Below are positions 35,901 through 50,900 of a stretch of 64,000 bases of DNA, in pieces. Source of the stretch: Axinella damicornis (Eukaryota > Porifera > Demospongiae > Axinellida > Axinellidae); contig OZ007506.1 in NCBI GenBank assembly GCA_963931865.1, positions 16,692,242 through 16,756,241 on the forward strand. Reading direction: 5' to 3'. The notes below the pieces were generated by a model. The model saw nothing but the letters and a program-made list of their open reading frames with translations. It searched no databases and had not been told where the DNA came from. Every line of letters starts with the position of its first letter. Position 1 is the first letter of the stretch. The position numbers and the translations under genes are program-made.

Positions 35901-38900
35901 TCCAAAAGGTCATCAGGTACTTATTCTTTTTGCACATTTTGATTCTCTCCCCAAGGTCATCCGCTAATGATTCTGTGTCATCAGCATAGCTGCAAGAGAT
36001 AATCGGATAACAATTGTGCCAGGATTGCCTCAGAAGAACAATCACAATGCGTGTGTGTTGCTCACATATATTCTTTGGCAGTATCAACAAATCTCTGGTA
36101 TTCTTTTCCACCACTTCTTTCTATGTTCCACATTTCTTTGTAAATGCAGTCATACAGCTTTGATAGGTCTGAATCATCTTCTCCAATCATGATAAGATGG
36201 AGGCAATAGAACCTTGTATTGGAAATGTCCTGTGAAACAGAATCGAATTATTATGCAAAAACAGCAGAAACAATCAATTTAACAATTAATCAGTCCATCG
36301 ATCAACTAATCAATAGATCTGTAGTATCTTTCACCTTCAACTTGGCATGAACAGGTTCTAAGCAGCTTATACCGGTGGAGATGACATCGTGTTTCTCAAC
36401 AAGCAATTGAAGAACTTTGTCGAAACTCCGAAATTCTCTCAGTAGATGAAGGGTCAACACCATCCCATGATTTCCACAAGTTGATTCATCACAAAGAAGG
36501 CGATTCAAGCTTTCCAGTGGCACAGAGGCAAAGAACTACACAATAGCAAGGAAACAGTATGCGTTGTTACAATACCTATTGTTTACCTAGGTTGAGAAAT
36601 ATTGGGCCTATAAAAACCATCATGCCTGCAGGGAACATACGTACCAGATTCAAAGCATCCGAATCGTCTGGGTCTAAATCTTTTGCAAAATACATCAGAA
36701 GAGTTTGCAAAACTGCTTGCTTTTCAATGTACAGCAGTATCATCTCACCACCATTCTGTGACTTGTCTTCAAGGCACTGCAAGTGCAATATAAAACATGA
36801 AAGGAATCGACACACTATTCAGTGGTAATGGAAGATGAGTGTACGCAGTGAAGATGTTCGCCAAAGATCTAGGAAGCTACTCCATTATGAATGCATGTAT
36901 GCGGCACTGCAGTAGTTCATAGTTCCAATTTTAAACCTTCTTGACGTTGTGTAATGTTGTAGTGGCCGAATGGTTAAAGCATTCAACTACTAATTGAATG
37001 GTTGCTGGTTCGAGTCCCACCATTGCCACAGGAGATTTTGTTTTTACCTAGGAGTTGACTCAGCTCTACCCTAAAAAATGGTAGGTGAATAGTTCACACT
37101 GCATCCTTCGAAAACACTGTTGATCCCGGAGGACCTGGGTCAATAGGCCCTGCCTTTGCCAGGCCCTTGATAGCCACATACCATCGTGGTAAACCCCTCA
37201 GGGTAGTTCAAATTCATGCAGGACAAAGGCACAATACCTTTGAAACTCGGTCAGATGCATAACTCAGTTCATGGAGAGAATAGCCTTTGCTAATCAGGGT
37301 TTGTAGTAGAGCCAGGAAATAAACATGAGCAAGTGGTTGTTCCATTAGCGCATTCAGGTCCTGTGAAAGGTTCCAGAAAACATTGTCAACAAATTCAAAG
37401 TTACTGCAATGAATATTTGGAAGCCTACTTCTGATAGCTTTGGATAGAACCAAGGAATATATGGCCCAGCCACTCCAAGCGATGCGTCCAAGTTTAGCAC
37501 TTCTCCAACTTTAGCTCTTGCCTGGATTTAAAATGAATACCACACAACGATAAGCGTTGAAAACTACTCCAAACACAAAGTCAATGATTACCTCAGGTCT
37601 ATAAATGGTCAGTGGGCCTGAGTCCCATCGACCACCAGGTTTTCTGCTTTCAGGTGAGCCAAGAATTCGCATAAGGAATTTCTTCAGGACGTACACTGAG
37701 ATGCAATTGCCAGGTTGGATATTGTAAGGTGTTTTATGCCTTCTTATTCTGACCACCCACTGTGTTTGTTGATTAATAGTTCTCAAAAGCCAATGGAAGT
37801 TATCCAAACCATACAGTTGTTGTTCCACATGTGGTGGGAAGAAGTGTGACAGTAGACCCTCAGTAATAGATCTCATCTTCTCAGGTTCGAGTTCATCCTC
37901 TTTCAAACTTTCAAAGACATCAGCAACTATGTCCTCCAATTGAGGACATATCTGTTTGAGCTGTGAATGCACACAAATAAAACTCTGTAAGCTTAAACTT
38001 GTAACAGTGTTTAGTAGCAAATAATTTATTATCTAATCACCTGGTATTCTTTAGTGAAGTACAGTTGAAGAAAGCATTCAGTGATTTCACAGGCTCTCTG
38101 CATATCAACATCCTGTTCAAGGGGTTCAGACTTCAATAAGATATAGAGGGTCTGCATAATGTTGAACTTAGCCTGATTGAGGGCTGTATGTGAAATGCTG
38201 TGAAGGTGTTCCCTCGCAACTTGCATGGAAACCTGCAGACCAGTGAGTTCATCATAATTTTTATCAATACAGTCCAGTATCCACACTTAGCACACTAACT
38301 TACCACATCATGGTAGGCTTTATACCACAATTTCAAATTATCCAGACTATTTGCATTTGTCACTGTCGCTAACCCACCAAGCATTGCATTGAAGAGAGAG
38401 TTGATTATGAAACTAGTAAAGTCATGAGCTGTCCCAGTCACATTTCCTGATTTCTGCACACTCTTAAGAAAGGAACGTGCCAAGTAAGCAATACTGTCTG
38501 GAGATGTGGGAGTGGATGGTAGCTCAGCAACAAGAGCAGTTTCGGTGATTGTGTTGAGGGTTCGCAGCATGGATGATAACTTACAAAGATCAAGCTCGTA
38601 TACCTTAACCCTAACATGCAGGTGGACTAAGCGAGAGAGAACAGACTTATCCTCCATTGCACTTCTGAAGTATGTCGTCAGCACTTCAGTGCTCATCTGA
38701 AGTTCATCCGGCCCAGCTCTATCGTACACAATATGGAGCTTTTGGTTAATAAAGTCACTGAAATAGCTTTGCCAGACTACATCACTGGACATTGCGTTGA
38801 CTGCAACACGGAGGCACTCTTTATGGTCAGCCTAAGTGGAAAAAAACAAGGCAATAATCACTGATATGAGAAATTTGTCATTGCAAGTAATTGATGTACC

Positions 38901-41900
38901 TCAAAGAGTGCTCCTATTCTTGCCTCAACAATCTCATGCATCCTCGTCAAAAGAGTGCTTTCGTCATGACACGGCTGCGCAAACTCATCACGCTCTTGGA
39001 TCAAGTTAATTTTCTGGTTCAGTTCTTCTCTGCTTTGCTCAACAATTTCTTCCATGTGGCTTGAAACAAGCCGAAAGAATGGAAAGGAGGGCACAAATAC
39101 TTTCTGTGCTCCAAGATTAACTTTTGGCTCATTAAGGGAGGCACAAACTGTTCTCAGCTGGGAAAGGTCTGGAAGAGAAGTCAAATGTAGAATATCTAGA
39201 TAGAGTTGTTTCAAGTCTGGATGGACATTCTCATTGAAAATTATATCAATGCCGAAGTCCACGTTCATTTCAGAAATGATGTACACTACAAAGTCCAGGA
39301 ACTTCGATCTGAACTCAGTAACTAAGGAGTCTGTTATGTTCAACGTTGACTCCTTTCTGTATGTAAATTTGGCTGCCCTTTGCAGATATGCCGCCATCAC
39401 ATCTGGTCTCCAGTATGACTGAAAGAGTTCACAGATAACTGCTCCCACACCTTCGTATTTGAAGACGTTAAGTAGTGCTTGGCTTCTTGTAGCTGGAGTC
39501 ATCTGCTTGTTAAATAAACCATTCTCCCTTATTGGAAATGGTGTCCATGATGTTACAATAGCTAATGTTTCTGGGCTTTTCAGAATAGTATCTAAAGCAA
39601 AGGCCAATCCTTGTTGTATGTGGGGTAATTGAGGCGTTGAACCAAAGCAGCAAACATGGAGCCAATCACTTATATTGACAATGGCATCATCTGGATTATG
39701 ACCAATTGCATCCATATAATAGTGGCTCCAACCTCTCAGGAACAGGGAAGGATAGCAAGCATCGGACAATGTAGAGGGGGGGTAGTGTAACAGGACCACA
39801 AACAATTTATTCATGTTAGGGTAATCTCGCTCAGTTCCTTCAATGAGGATGCGAAGATGGTTAACTACTCGCTGAGATGTTTCTTGCATATTAACAATGA
39901 ATAACAGGGCTTGATAATGCTTGGATTTAGTTGGCGACTGGTTGCTGTTTGGCTGAGCAAATCGTTTAAGTACTTCTTCAACGTTGTTTTGAGACTGCAA
40001 GCTTGACAGCCTACATACCATAAGCTCATCCTTTTCTGCATATACTGGAAGACCTTTGGATGAGGCACTTTTGGTCAATGCTGAGGGGGGATGAGTTGCT
40101 GGTAGGCGATGGATTAATGGTGAAGAGCGAGTAAAACAGAGAAGTTTCGTAGGGTTGTTTCTTTCATTCCTGCAGACAAATGTAAACAATTTACACAACG
40201 TTAAGGCTTCTGTCTAAGTGTTGTTTAATGAAACTCACCTTCTGTCATGCTCACAATGCAAAAGTCTGATGTGAGAAGAAATGAGGTCTTTGAGGTTAAA
40301 GTGGTGCTGGTGGATAAGGTAGTCTTCCAGATACGATGAAGGGATCTTCATACGATGGTAAATTAGAGCTTCTGGTGTCATAAGCTTCATTACTGACCTA
40401 CACAGAAATCTGATAAACCACTGTTGAAGGACACAAATAACAATTGATGCACCAAGAGATACATCACTTATTTCTTCCTCTTGTGTTGCACAGCAACTAG
40501 GATCATACAGCTTCTCAATCGCTTCATAAACAGATGCCTGGATCTCTTCCTTTTTCAAATTTTTGGTACAACTTTCCATTTCAGGATCACTGTTCACCAT
40601 TTGAAAAATCTGTTTTGCATCAAGTGCAAGCTGATCTACAGAGATCTGGGGGGAAAATCATAACACAACACTTAATGTCATTAGAAAACACTGCAAATGT
40701 GATTTAGGCAAGGCTCAAAAACAAACAAACAAGATGCTGCATCAATGAGTTTTAATATGCGAAGAACTGTAGTAATTGGAGTGCTCCCATAGTACACCAG
40801 AGCTTGCAAGTGACAAATATGTCGGTTATGTAATGTGGGAACGATCGATAATCACTTAGTACGTAGTTAAATGATACAAGGATATAGATCTAACAGGAAC
40901 AACAATACTGTCTCATAGAGGGACAAGAGAGAGCCTGATAATGTTCGCAGGCAAAGATATCAAATTCCAGCATGCCATCATAACACTCCCACCTTGGCAA
41001 TAAAATGTCTGTCTGAATGTATAGAGTAGCAATAGCACTAGACTGAGTACTGCCTTGCTTCCATACGTATTTTACCTCAGGAATGGAGAACTTTGCATTT
41101 TGTGTAAGTACTTCTAACAGGAACTTGAGCAAAAAGACTTCAATGTTTTCACATTTGGTGTCTGTAGTGGAAATAGCTCTTGGAAAATAGTTGCACTTCA
41201 CAGACGGTAGAAATGACAGGAGTAACGAGTTCAAAGTTTCATCCTGAAGGCCATAGAAACTCGAATCTCCTTCCATTGTCTTAATAAATTCTTGTGCCTG
41301 CAGTGGAAACAAATTACATTAATGGAAATACATATATACATCTAGGCACAAACACAAGGAGTATGTTTACACATGCGAACACTGTAGAACTACACCTTTT
41401 CACGTGAAGTTTGCAAGAGAATACGAAGTGCAGGTGGAAGATTTCTTAGAACTATATTCAGAAGAATTTCATGGTTGATGTAGTACTTCTCAAATCGATT
41501 CAAGAATGGTGGAGGGGTGTCACGTATGTCTGACTCCTTAATGATAACGACACACTGGAAGTTTTCATGAATTCGACTCGGTTTCAGAATAGGCCCAATA
41601 GCAATGTTGGTGAAGTATCGTGGACCATCCTCATGGTCAATGCGGCGAAATCTTTCATTAAACAGATCATAGAAACTCTCATGTATGTCATCTGTTTGGC
41701 TCAGAATTACAGTGTGCCCTTGAACAGCAGAATGACGTATTGCGGCAATGGTATTCACCTGAAAAGCAAAGCAATATTATATCATTACAAAACATTCAGT
41801 AATACATCTTATCATACACCTACGTTTGAATAATGTACAGCAGTCAATGGGAAAGCCTGGTATGCGAGCGCAGTTGATAAAAACCCGAGTAGGTCACGTG

Positions 41901-44900
41901 AAAAATCCGTATTAGTACTGTAGGTCACGCGAGAGATCCGTATTATGTATATATATATACAGTAAGTCACGTGCGCTACAGCAAATCTGTGACAGTTTCG
42001 TGTCAGAGACTACCTGGACTACGTACGTAGCTAGTACTGACTACCTTTTGGGCTCCTGAAGAGGGCTGACTTACATCTCGATACTTCCGGAAGTCGAGGT
42101 TGTATACTCGGGCATCCCATTTGAAATGGACCGTACAACTGCCAGTCATCAGCGTGGACCGACCGTACAGCTGCCAGTTATCGGCGTGGCTCCACCTTGG
42201 GCTTGGTACGCAGGCCTTCTCGCCCAAGCGTTTGAAGCTTGCCGTACTAACGTGAAGGGTTGGCAACCAGAAATGAAAATATTGTCGCCAAGCAAGCTAT
42301 GGTAACGCGCATTCGCTGCGTTCATTGGTAGAGGAACATGAAATTCCAGGTTTGTATGATAAAATCAGTATCACCATAGTACCAAGCTATAACGGAAACA
42401 TATCACTCGTTTGTCGCCTTCGGCATTGTTACTCGTGCTTCGCACTCGTAAAAATACTACGGCAATAAACTCATGATATTTTCCGGTATAGCTAGGTATT
42501 ATTGTGATACTTATATATTACAGAAATTTATCTCACAGTCAATGAACAAGCTCACCTTCTGTGATTGTCCATCACTAGGAAAATCGCTGCACATATACAA
42601 GTATGTGTTGCTTCTTTCCAAAACACCAAACATGAATAGTAGTCGGACCAGTGAATCATCCTCACTAGGGTCAATTATAAGCTTATAACGCACTTCATTT
42701 TCAGCACTCATAACAAGTGGGCGATCATGAAGGCTTTCCTCCAAAACGTCCAAGACACTCCTCTGGACCATTCCCTCCAGAGATGACCCAATCTGTATAT
42801 ACACAGAACAAACTCATAATTATCAGATTGAGAAATTGATAACTTGTTAGTCATAACTTTGAACATTAACTGCAGCCACTACTGGTGACAGGTACAACCC
42901 AATGGCAGTGATAAATCATTGGCATGGTCTGATCGTGGGAATACAGTATTCTATGGCTGAATCATTGTTCATATCTTTCATAGACGTACTTTGTTTGGTT
43001 GCAAGTGAGAGGAGGAATGATGACCCAAGTAGCCAAGCAAATATCATGCATAGGCCACCTATATAGTTCTGAGGACTACCAACTATTAGCAGTCACCTAG
43101 CAAGACTTAGCGCTAAGGAGTCACACAGGAACAAGAGTCCACTTAGTACCACATTCAATGAGATTATAATTATATACACTGCTTTCTTTATCGATGTTGA
43201 CTAAACTTCATGATCTGACATTTGTTGATCACTTGACTAAAACATCTTTAGGTATACCATACCTTGCTAAGGAACAGGTTCCAAATTTTTGAACAATCCT
43301 CCAACCCATTAAAATTTCTCTCCAATGCTTGTAATACTCGTCTTTCTGTCAGCAATGCTCCTGCTTTCCCTCGTTTCCTACGTAGGAAGTTGACAAAGTG
43401 GATAAAATCCCGCAATCCAAAGAAAGCTTTGAACTTTTTGTCTCTCATAGTTTCTAAGTATGCAGGACAGAAGTTCACCACTCTTTCAACATCGTCTTTG
43501 AGTTCTTTAGGTGGATTGTCAGGGGTTGAGCAGAGACAGCCCTTTGCCAGTATCTCCAGATCTTCTGAAGAGTTTTCTTGTCGAAACAGGCTAACAGCTC
43601 TGTTAGTTTTTGCTGCATCAAGTATTACGTTGGTGATTGCTACAAACGAAACTTTCAGCTGGTCTAAATGGGAGTGTAGAACCTTAAGTGCTTCATGCTT
43701 GGGCTGTGGAAGGCCAGCTTCATCCAAAAAGACTACACAATATATTGGAAGCTGAGCTAAGGAGTGGCTTCTCTGTCGATTCACTGCTTGCGCAAAAAGT
43801 TTCTCAATTTCACTAGAAGTAGTGCGTCTGGAACACTGATAATAACGCGGATCTAAACTGGGGAATAGTTTTGTGTTACGGAAATACTTGTTCTTTGACT
43901 CCTGGCCTCTGAGATTTGCAATTACGAGATTGAAGGAGAGTGTCTTGGAAGAACCAGGTGCTCCTGTGATTATAAGAGGAGTGTGAGTCATGGTGCACAT
44001 GACTATTGCAAAAAGATTCTCTTTCAGGGCTTGTGTTTTCGCAATCCCTGGTGGAAGGGATATCTGCTCAGCACACCAATCCAAATCCTCATTGAAGGCA
44101 TCTGAGAATGAAACTTGCATCCCAAGTAAATGCTTGCTGTCTAGAAATTCCCGGTACTGCCTGCGATATTCACTGCTTAATCGCATGTAGTATACAATGC
44201 CCAATGCAACTACAATTGCATGGCGATTGTTGTCTCGGTTCTCTGAATGCAGTTTACAGGCTTCATAAATTGATTTCAGTTTCGAGAAGAAACAAAATAC
44301 CCTTTGAATGTCTCTCTGGCTGACGCAGCATTTTGAACACTTTTCAGCATCAGGAACTTCGCACCGGCTAAGCTGATCTAGTGCATATTTGCGCATTTGC
44401 TCATGACTCTCAACAATAAGATCTGTAAGACAAGACACTTCAAAGCCGTTCATTTCTTTTTCAATCATCATCATCTTCGCCTGAATGTATTCATGTTCTT
44501 GAGATTTATCAAGAGAGCCATAGTCCCACTTCAGAAATTCTAGTGTTGGATGCAACTGTCGAACGTAATATGATGGATTCACCCACGATTCTATATGAGC
44601 TGCAAGACTGTTTCCACGATGGGGATTACACGAAGCAACAATAAACATATTTTCTGGGAGAGCCTGCAACGGAAATAATATGTAATGGAGAAATCTTTTT
44701 TTTTAAGGCGAAGAATAATTGTATTACCTCTCCATCAAGTGAGCGATCAATAATAATTTCTTTGAAGAGTCCCAAGCAGGAGGAAGTATTCACTTCATCT
44801 AAAAACACCTGCATGAAAGTAGTCATATATATTTCCATAGTACAATCAAGTGAGATTTTTAATATGCAACCTCATGACACCCGTGGACATGCTAATCCAG

Positions 44901-47900
44901 CTTTTCACATTTCACTCACCGTAACAGCGGGGAAACCCAGACCTGTTCCTGCATCATTGCTGCTACCTGCGGCAATTGTTTCTTGGAAGTCATTTGCTTC
45001 TCTCAGAATAGGTTCAAACTGTTCCTGCACATCAGCTGGTGTTAATCCTACATATCAGATGCACATCATAAGAGTACTTAATGTTATTGAACATCGTTTG
45101 ATAGCACCATAATTAGAATAACAACACACGCACCAGAGTGGATATTGAGTTTGTAGAAATGATGCTTGATTTTTGCAGAAAATATTGCCTTCAACAGCTT
45201 TGCAACAGCCTATAGAAGACAAAGGAAGATTGAAGTCCAAGTATCTATATAAAGTTACCAAAGATACCTGTGGAGTATTGTCTTCCCTTTCAACTTCAGT
45301 TAGCAGTTCCTGAATTTTCTTGCAGTCTGTGAGCAAGGTAAGTATTGGCTCGTTTCTTAATAACAGCAGTTTCCTTCTCAGAAATGAGCTAAAGAACTGG
45401 CCGGGATGTGGTGTCATTAAGTCTGGAGTCATTCCAAGCTGTACTAGATCGATTTCTTCAGCTGGCTCAGAAGCTGATAGCTTTTGGACAGCTTCAGTAC
45501 TTCCACCATACATTAGCTCAGGTACAGCATTCACAGGCAGTCCTGCAGGTACACAGTTCAATAGCATTCCAATGGCTCAACAGAATACTACCTCAATGAT
45601 TAACTCTTAGCAGCTACTTACTTCCAAGTTGTATTTTCATGTCAAAGAGGATACGATCCAGTTGTGCATCCCACTGTGTCTGAAGTGAATGACTCCACAA
45701 CTTCTGCAACATTTCCATGAGAGCAGTCTTTCCTACTCCACTTTCACCCTCAATGATAACAGGTACTCTGCATTGCAACCTTTCGTGAATGTTGATCATT
45801 TTGATGGCATAGTCTAGTGTGAGGACGTAAGCTGATTCGTCAATAGCAGATAAGCGGTCCCCTTTTGATAGAGGCACATTCAGAGCACGTGACAAGTACA
45901 GATCAAGATATTTTCTGTCATGAATTTGCCTGCAGATGAGATCAAACAGAAATTAGTTTGATGAGATTATACAAACAAAATTATTTGAATGATACAATTC
46001 TCTATCCACAGACCTCAATGTAGGAATTTCAATTCCCAGCTTCACAAAACTCTTCTTGTCCGCTTGAGGTATTTCGTTTGGTTGGAGTGATATTTGGCCA
46101 ATACTGGTACCCCCATCTTTGTAGTCATAGATGAGCTATTTAAGAGCATGATAAAAAAATATTCAACCCTTGCAGGCCATTTACTCACATGAAATAAAAT
46201 TTCCGCGAAAAACAAAAAAAGGATTACTTTTATTCAATTTACTGTTACTTGCTTATTAGTCTTTAATGCTTGTTCTGCATGCATACAATATTTTACAGTA
46301 ATGCAAGTAACTTTTCTTTTGTCCAACCCCTTCTTTATTACGGTAGAGACTGGTTAATAGGCGCATGCAGCTACTAAGCGCATAATTTTAAATAAGCGCG
46401 TACTTCCTTCTTGTCCTTACATATCAATTAATTAGCGCATACACCTAAAAATTGCTGACGTGCCGATTTGTGTTTGCGAGTCAGCGAGACACTACGACAG
46501 AACGTGCAGAAGCACTCAGCACTCTTAAAGCTACACTGGATAGCGAACACTTACATGACAACTCTCGAGGGAGGTAGCCTACTACCATCGCTCTCCGTTC
46601 TCGGCCCAAGGCACACATGCTGTGGCAAAATGGATGGCGCAGCCATCGTTTCTGTCCTGTGTGTAAGTTGAAGAATCTCGCCACAGACATGCAGTACGGG
46701 ACCATACTCCCTTGTAGATATGATGACATCGCTGCGCTCACAGCATCTTCGTCAGCTTGCCATGATTGGATCCGTTGCTGCTAATAAGCGCGTATACTCA
46801 TAATAAGCGCATAGTTTCTTGCTGCTGCATGCGATAAGCGCATGCACCTATTAACCAGTCTCTACGGTACGAGACTGAAGGAGAAAGGACGAAATAAATC
46901 GGAATCATTCGAGACTTTGCTCTTGACTCCACCGTACTCTAAGGTACGTCCATGAGTACTTTTGTGAACTGCTAGGCAGTATCATCCTACCAATATGAAT
47001 GGTTTAGGGGTTATGTAGCTCCTTTGGCAAGCATGGTAAAATTAATTTCAAACTTTCTTTAGTCATTCCTAAATAGAGAATGCTACCACATTCTCTGATG
47101 GTGATACCTGTTGGTGAGTCTTGTTAGCCCAGTTTTGCTTTGTAGTGGGATCACAAATCTCATTTACTTCTTGCAACATTGCTTTCATCAGAGTAGAACC
47201 AAGCTTAGTTGTATCTGTAAGTTTTCCATCATGCCAGGCACCAACACCATTGTTGAAGTTGAAGGCAGGAAGATTGTCCAGGAAAGAGCACCGCCGATAC
47301 ATGTACCTATATTGCACAGGTGAAATATATAAAAAAAACTTTCTTGACCACAAACATTATGTACATAAGTACCTGATGAACATCTTCTGCATTAGCTTGT
47401 TTTTCTTCATGTGCTCATCCATATATTTGTTAAGGATAGTCTGGCATTCTTCAGAATGTAGGTTGGGATCCAAACTGAATTTGATAGGCTTAGGTTCATA
47501 TTTCAGGAACCGTCGTGTTCCATCTGTGAAAAATATATGATAGATTTGGAACCTGCTTGTAAAAGTCACAAGATAAAGTACTTTGTTTACCATCTGGATA
47601 TAGTGTATCAATTCTTTTTTTTCCACCTCTGTACGCATCATCATAGGCCTTCAGATACTTGCATACCAACTGAACCTCACTATCTACAACAAATGATACA
47701 CTCGGCTGGACAAAATGGTGCTCTCCAAGTAATCCAAGTGTGGGGAATTCTTTCTCAAACTGCTCCAGAGCATAATCCAGTTTCATTTCAAATTGTCTGA
47801 TAGGAACCTGCAGTTCAAAAACAAATGCAGTCAGGTTATCATCACTGCAGTACCTAATGAACTAGCAGTCGCCAGGACTAGCTAATTAAACTATTTGCTA

Positions 47901-50900
47901 GTCGTTAGGCATATTCCATGTGCATGACTACCATCTCATACCTGGATGACAATCAAGCATATACTATATGTCTTTGAAATTAACACTGATTTGGTTTCCA
48001 GCATATGTTATAACAGTAATGAACCTCCAGATGACTACTGAGACTTCAAAAATATTTTTGGATTTCTTTTAAATCTGGATTTGGAAGTGATAGGCACAGT
48101 ATAGGCGGACATAAATACAAGCTGACAACCACTCGCATACATCATGCTAACCATAATCCCATCAATTCTATATCAGCTGGGAGCCTCAAGCCCAATGATC
48201 CTACCTCGGCATAGACTGACCACTCCAGTCCAGCAGGAACATGGAAGGAAGCTCCAGATGTCCTATCCTCTACATAACCTAACAACAAGAGGTTAAAGAA
48301 GAACCAGCCTATTGTTTCCAGTAAGCTTTGGTAGTGTTCCCTTTCACTTTTGTCAACCTGGCCCTGTAATAGTGAGAGCAGAGTTTGAAGATGATCTTCA
48401 CGGTCAGTGCAGATTAATATCAAGTAGAAGCTTTCAAAATAATAATTGACTGAACTATTACAGCTGATGCAAAGCAGTGATAAAAATTACACAGCTGATT
48501 CAAAGCATGTCATAAATATTACACAGCTGCACAGATACAATATGGCAAACATGCATACCCCAGGTGGCAGGAGAGTGAAGTTGAAATAAAGTGCACAACC
48601 CTTCACATTGGTAGAAAGTGATTGCAGCCTCCTCACTGCATTTGCTACAGAAAATGCTTCATTAATGGCAATGGTTAGAGATTCTGGTGCCTTTTTCAGC
48701 TGCTCCTTAATGTAGAAAGTTTTTCCATCCCCTGAAACATAAACAACACCATGATAAGTCATCCTTATCGTATTCAAGTGGTACATACCTGTATAACCAT
48801 ACACCAACTCAACTGTCGAGAATTTGCTATATCTTTTTGTATGGTTCCGGCATATGGACCGAGCCTCTTCAAAGACCATCAAGGGGCCAGATTCCTGATA
48901 ATAGAGTAAATGAATGCTACTGAAGGGCAATAATGCAACCAATCTGGGCATTCCTTCACCTCTTCTTTGGAGATGTGAAACCAAGGCACATGCATCTCCT
49001 GCAACAGTGACGCTGAAGACTCAATGAAGTGGATCACTGCTTTTTCTCCAAACTTTGTGCCTTCTTGCTGTGCTTCAATACTTCTGAGCAGCAAATACTA
49101 TTAAAAGCATATACACACAGGTATCACATATACCAATTGATGGTCAAAAATGCTCTTAACTCCACAAAGGTGTCAGGGCAATTAGATGGTGCTCCTCATG
49201 CAGTCAGGATCTTCACATGATATATCACTGTTAAAAAAATGCGGTCCTACAACAGCACCAAGTGTGTCACTTTTGGAACAATTTTCACTGAAATTGTTCC
49301 AAAAGTGACACACTTGGTGCTGATGTAGCACTTCATTTTTTAACAGTGGTATACCTTGAGTATTCGAATTGTATAGATGCATGCTATTGAATGACCTAGC
49401 AGGAGTGTATAACTTCCACAGGGAATAGCTAATTTCTGGATATACTAATTTCTAAACTGCTACTGTTTTTTACTCATACACTTCAGGATAGCATAAGCCA
49501 AACAAACAAAAAAAGCTGTTGCATATGTACCTCTTGGAGTTTAAATGGCAGTTTGTTAACTTCAAGGAGGAGGTAGTGGTGGGGATGCCTAGCTGCTCGT
49601 TTCATGAACAGGTGCAGTTCCTCCTCAGAGGTGTCAGCAAAGCAGTGGAAGACCTCAAAAGGCTGTGGGATCCCATCGTATATGCCAACAATCATTTGGA
49701 TAAGTTTGGCTTGGTTGTAGTTTGGCCCAAAATGTAGCATCAAAGGGTGTTCCTTTGCTTCATCACATGTTGAAAAAGGAAGCATGTAGTCCTCAACTCG
49801 CTCCTGCAATAGCTTTAGGAAATGTCCAACAGCATGCATGGCTCCTTCACTATGCGACTGCTCTGGGGAAGAGTCTGGCAAACTTTCCTAAAATAATTAT
49901 AGAGAATATTGTAAACTTTGAGATTTACCTTACCAAACCATTCAGTTATGACATTACCTCAACTGCATTCTCAACAGCTTCCATTGCTGTGGGGTCATTA
50001 ATAAACAGGAAGCTTATCTCTGACGTTATTCGGAATGGGGATGGCTTTCTCTCCCTAAGCAAACCATAGATTTTGAGAACCTTTGGGACGGTCAAGAATA
50101 GTAACCAGTCATACTGAGCATGTAACTCTGCAAGTTTTCTTCTCCAAACATTCAGCTCTCGCTCTTTTGCCTCCAGCTGCATGTGTACAGTATATATACA
50201 AGCATTTGTGTAAGGACACAAGGACACGAAAGTTAATGATTCTCAGGCCCTGCAGTCAGTGAAACATTTACTGTCTGGCATTTATGTTTTGAGGAACAGA
50301 AGCATATGGAACATTATAGTAAGCTGGCTAGATTGGTCAATTCATATAGAAGGAAACCTGAGGTTGGTGGCCAAATGAACGTACCTTTTGAGAGGTGTCT
50401 ACTCCAACCTTACAGCACAGGTACTTCACATCTGAAGTCTCAAGATCAGTGAAATTTTCAGTCAGATGGCACACTTCTAACGGAGAATCCAAGTTTTCAG
50501 TAGAGATGAAAGGTGAAGAATCTGTCAACCACGAGCTACTGTAAGATGGGTGTCCGAGTTCTCGCAATGTCAAATAGCACTGTAGGAACTTGTGCACCAT
50601 CTGTTAAGAAATAGCCAAGATCATTTAGGTACTGATTAGCGATATACTTATCCTTAGTACAATTAATCAACCAAGCCGTACCTCATTCTGATGAAGAAAA
50701 GAGTTAATTTTCTCCCTGTCTGCAACTTCACTGTCTAAGAAGCCAAGCTGTCGCACAAAATCATCTATTTTGTCTCGTTTCCATCTTTGCCACTGTGCTT
50801 CTGACACCTGACATATCTCCAGGAATCTTTCAGGATGTGCAATATTATCAAGCGGTTTCTTTGGGGTAACCTCACTGGCATCATGCAAAGCTGTTGCTTG

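Noticed and set aside
36959..37028. Functional tRNA-Ser gene
   Set aside because: The T-stem is mismatched and a SINE-like body follows, so it is called tRNA-derived repeat.
37361..37428. Frameshift in the post-RING region
   Set aside because: A 68-bp intron with gtaggc donor and tttcacag acceptor restores frame exactly; no frameshift is needed.
42003..42266. 87-codon minus-strand reading frame between ATPase exons
   Set aside because: Neighbouring exons join in phase without it, it contains short tandem repeats, and RNF213 has no insertion here.
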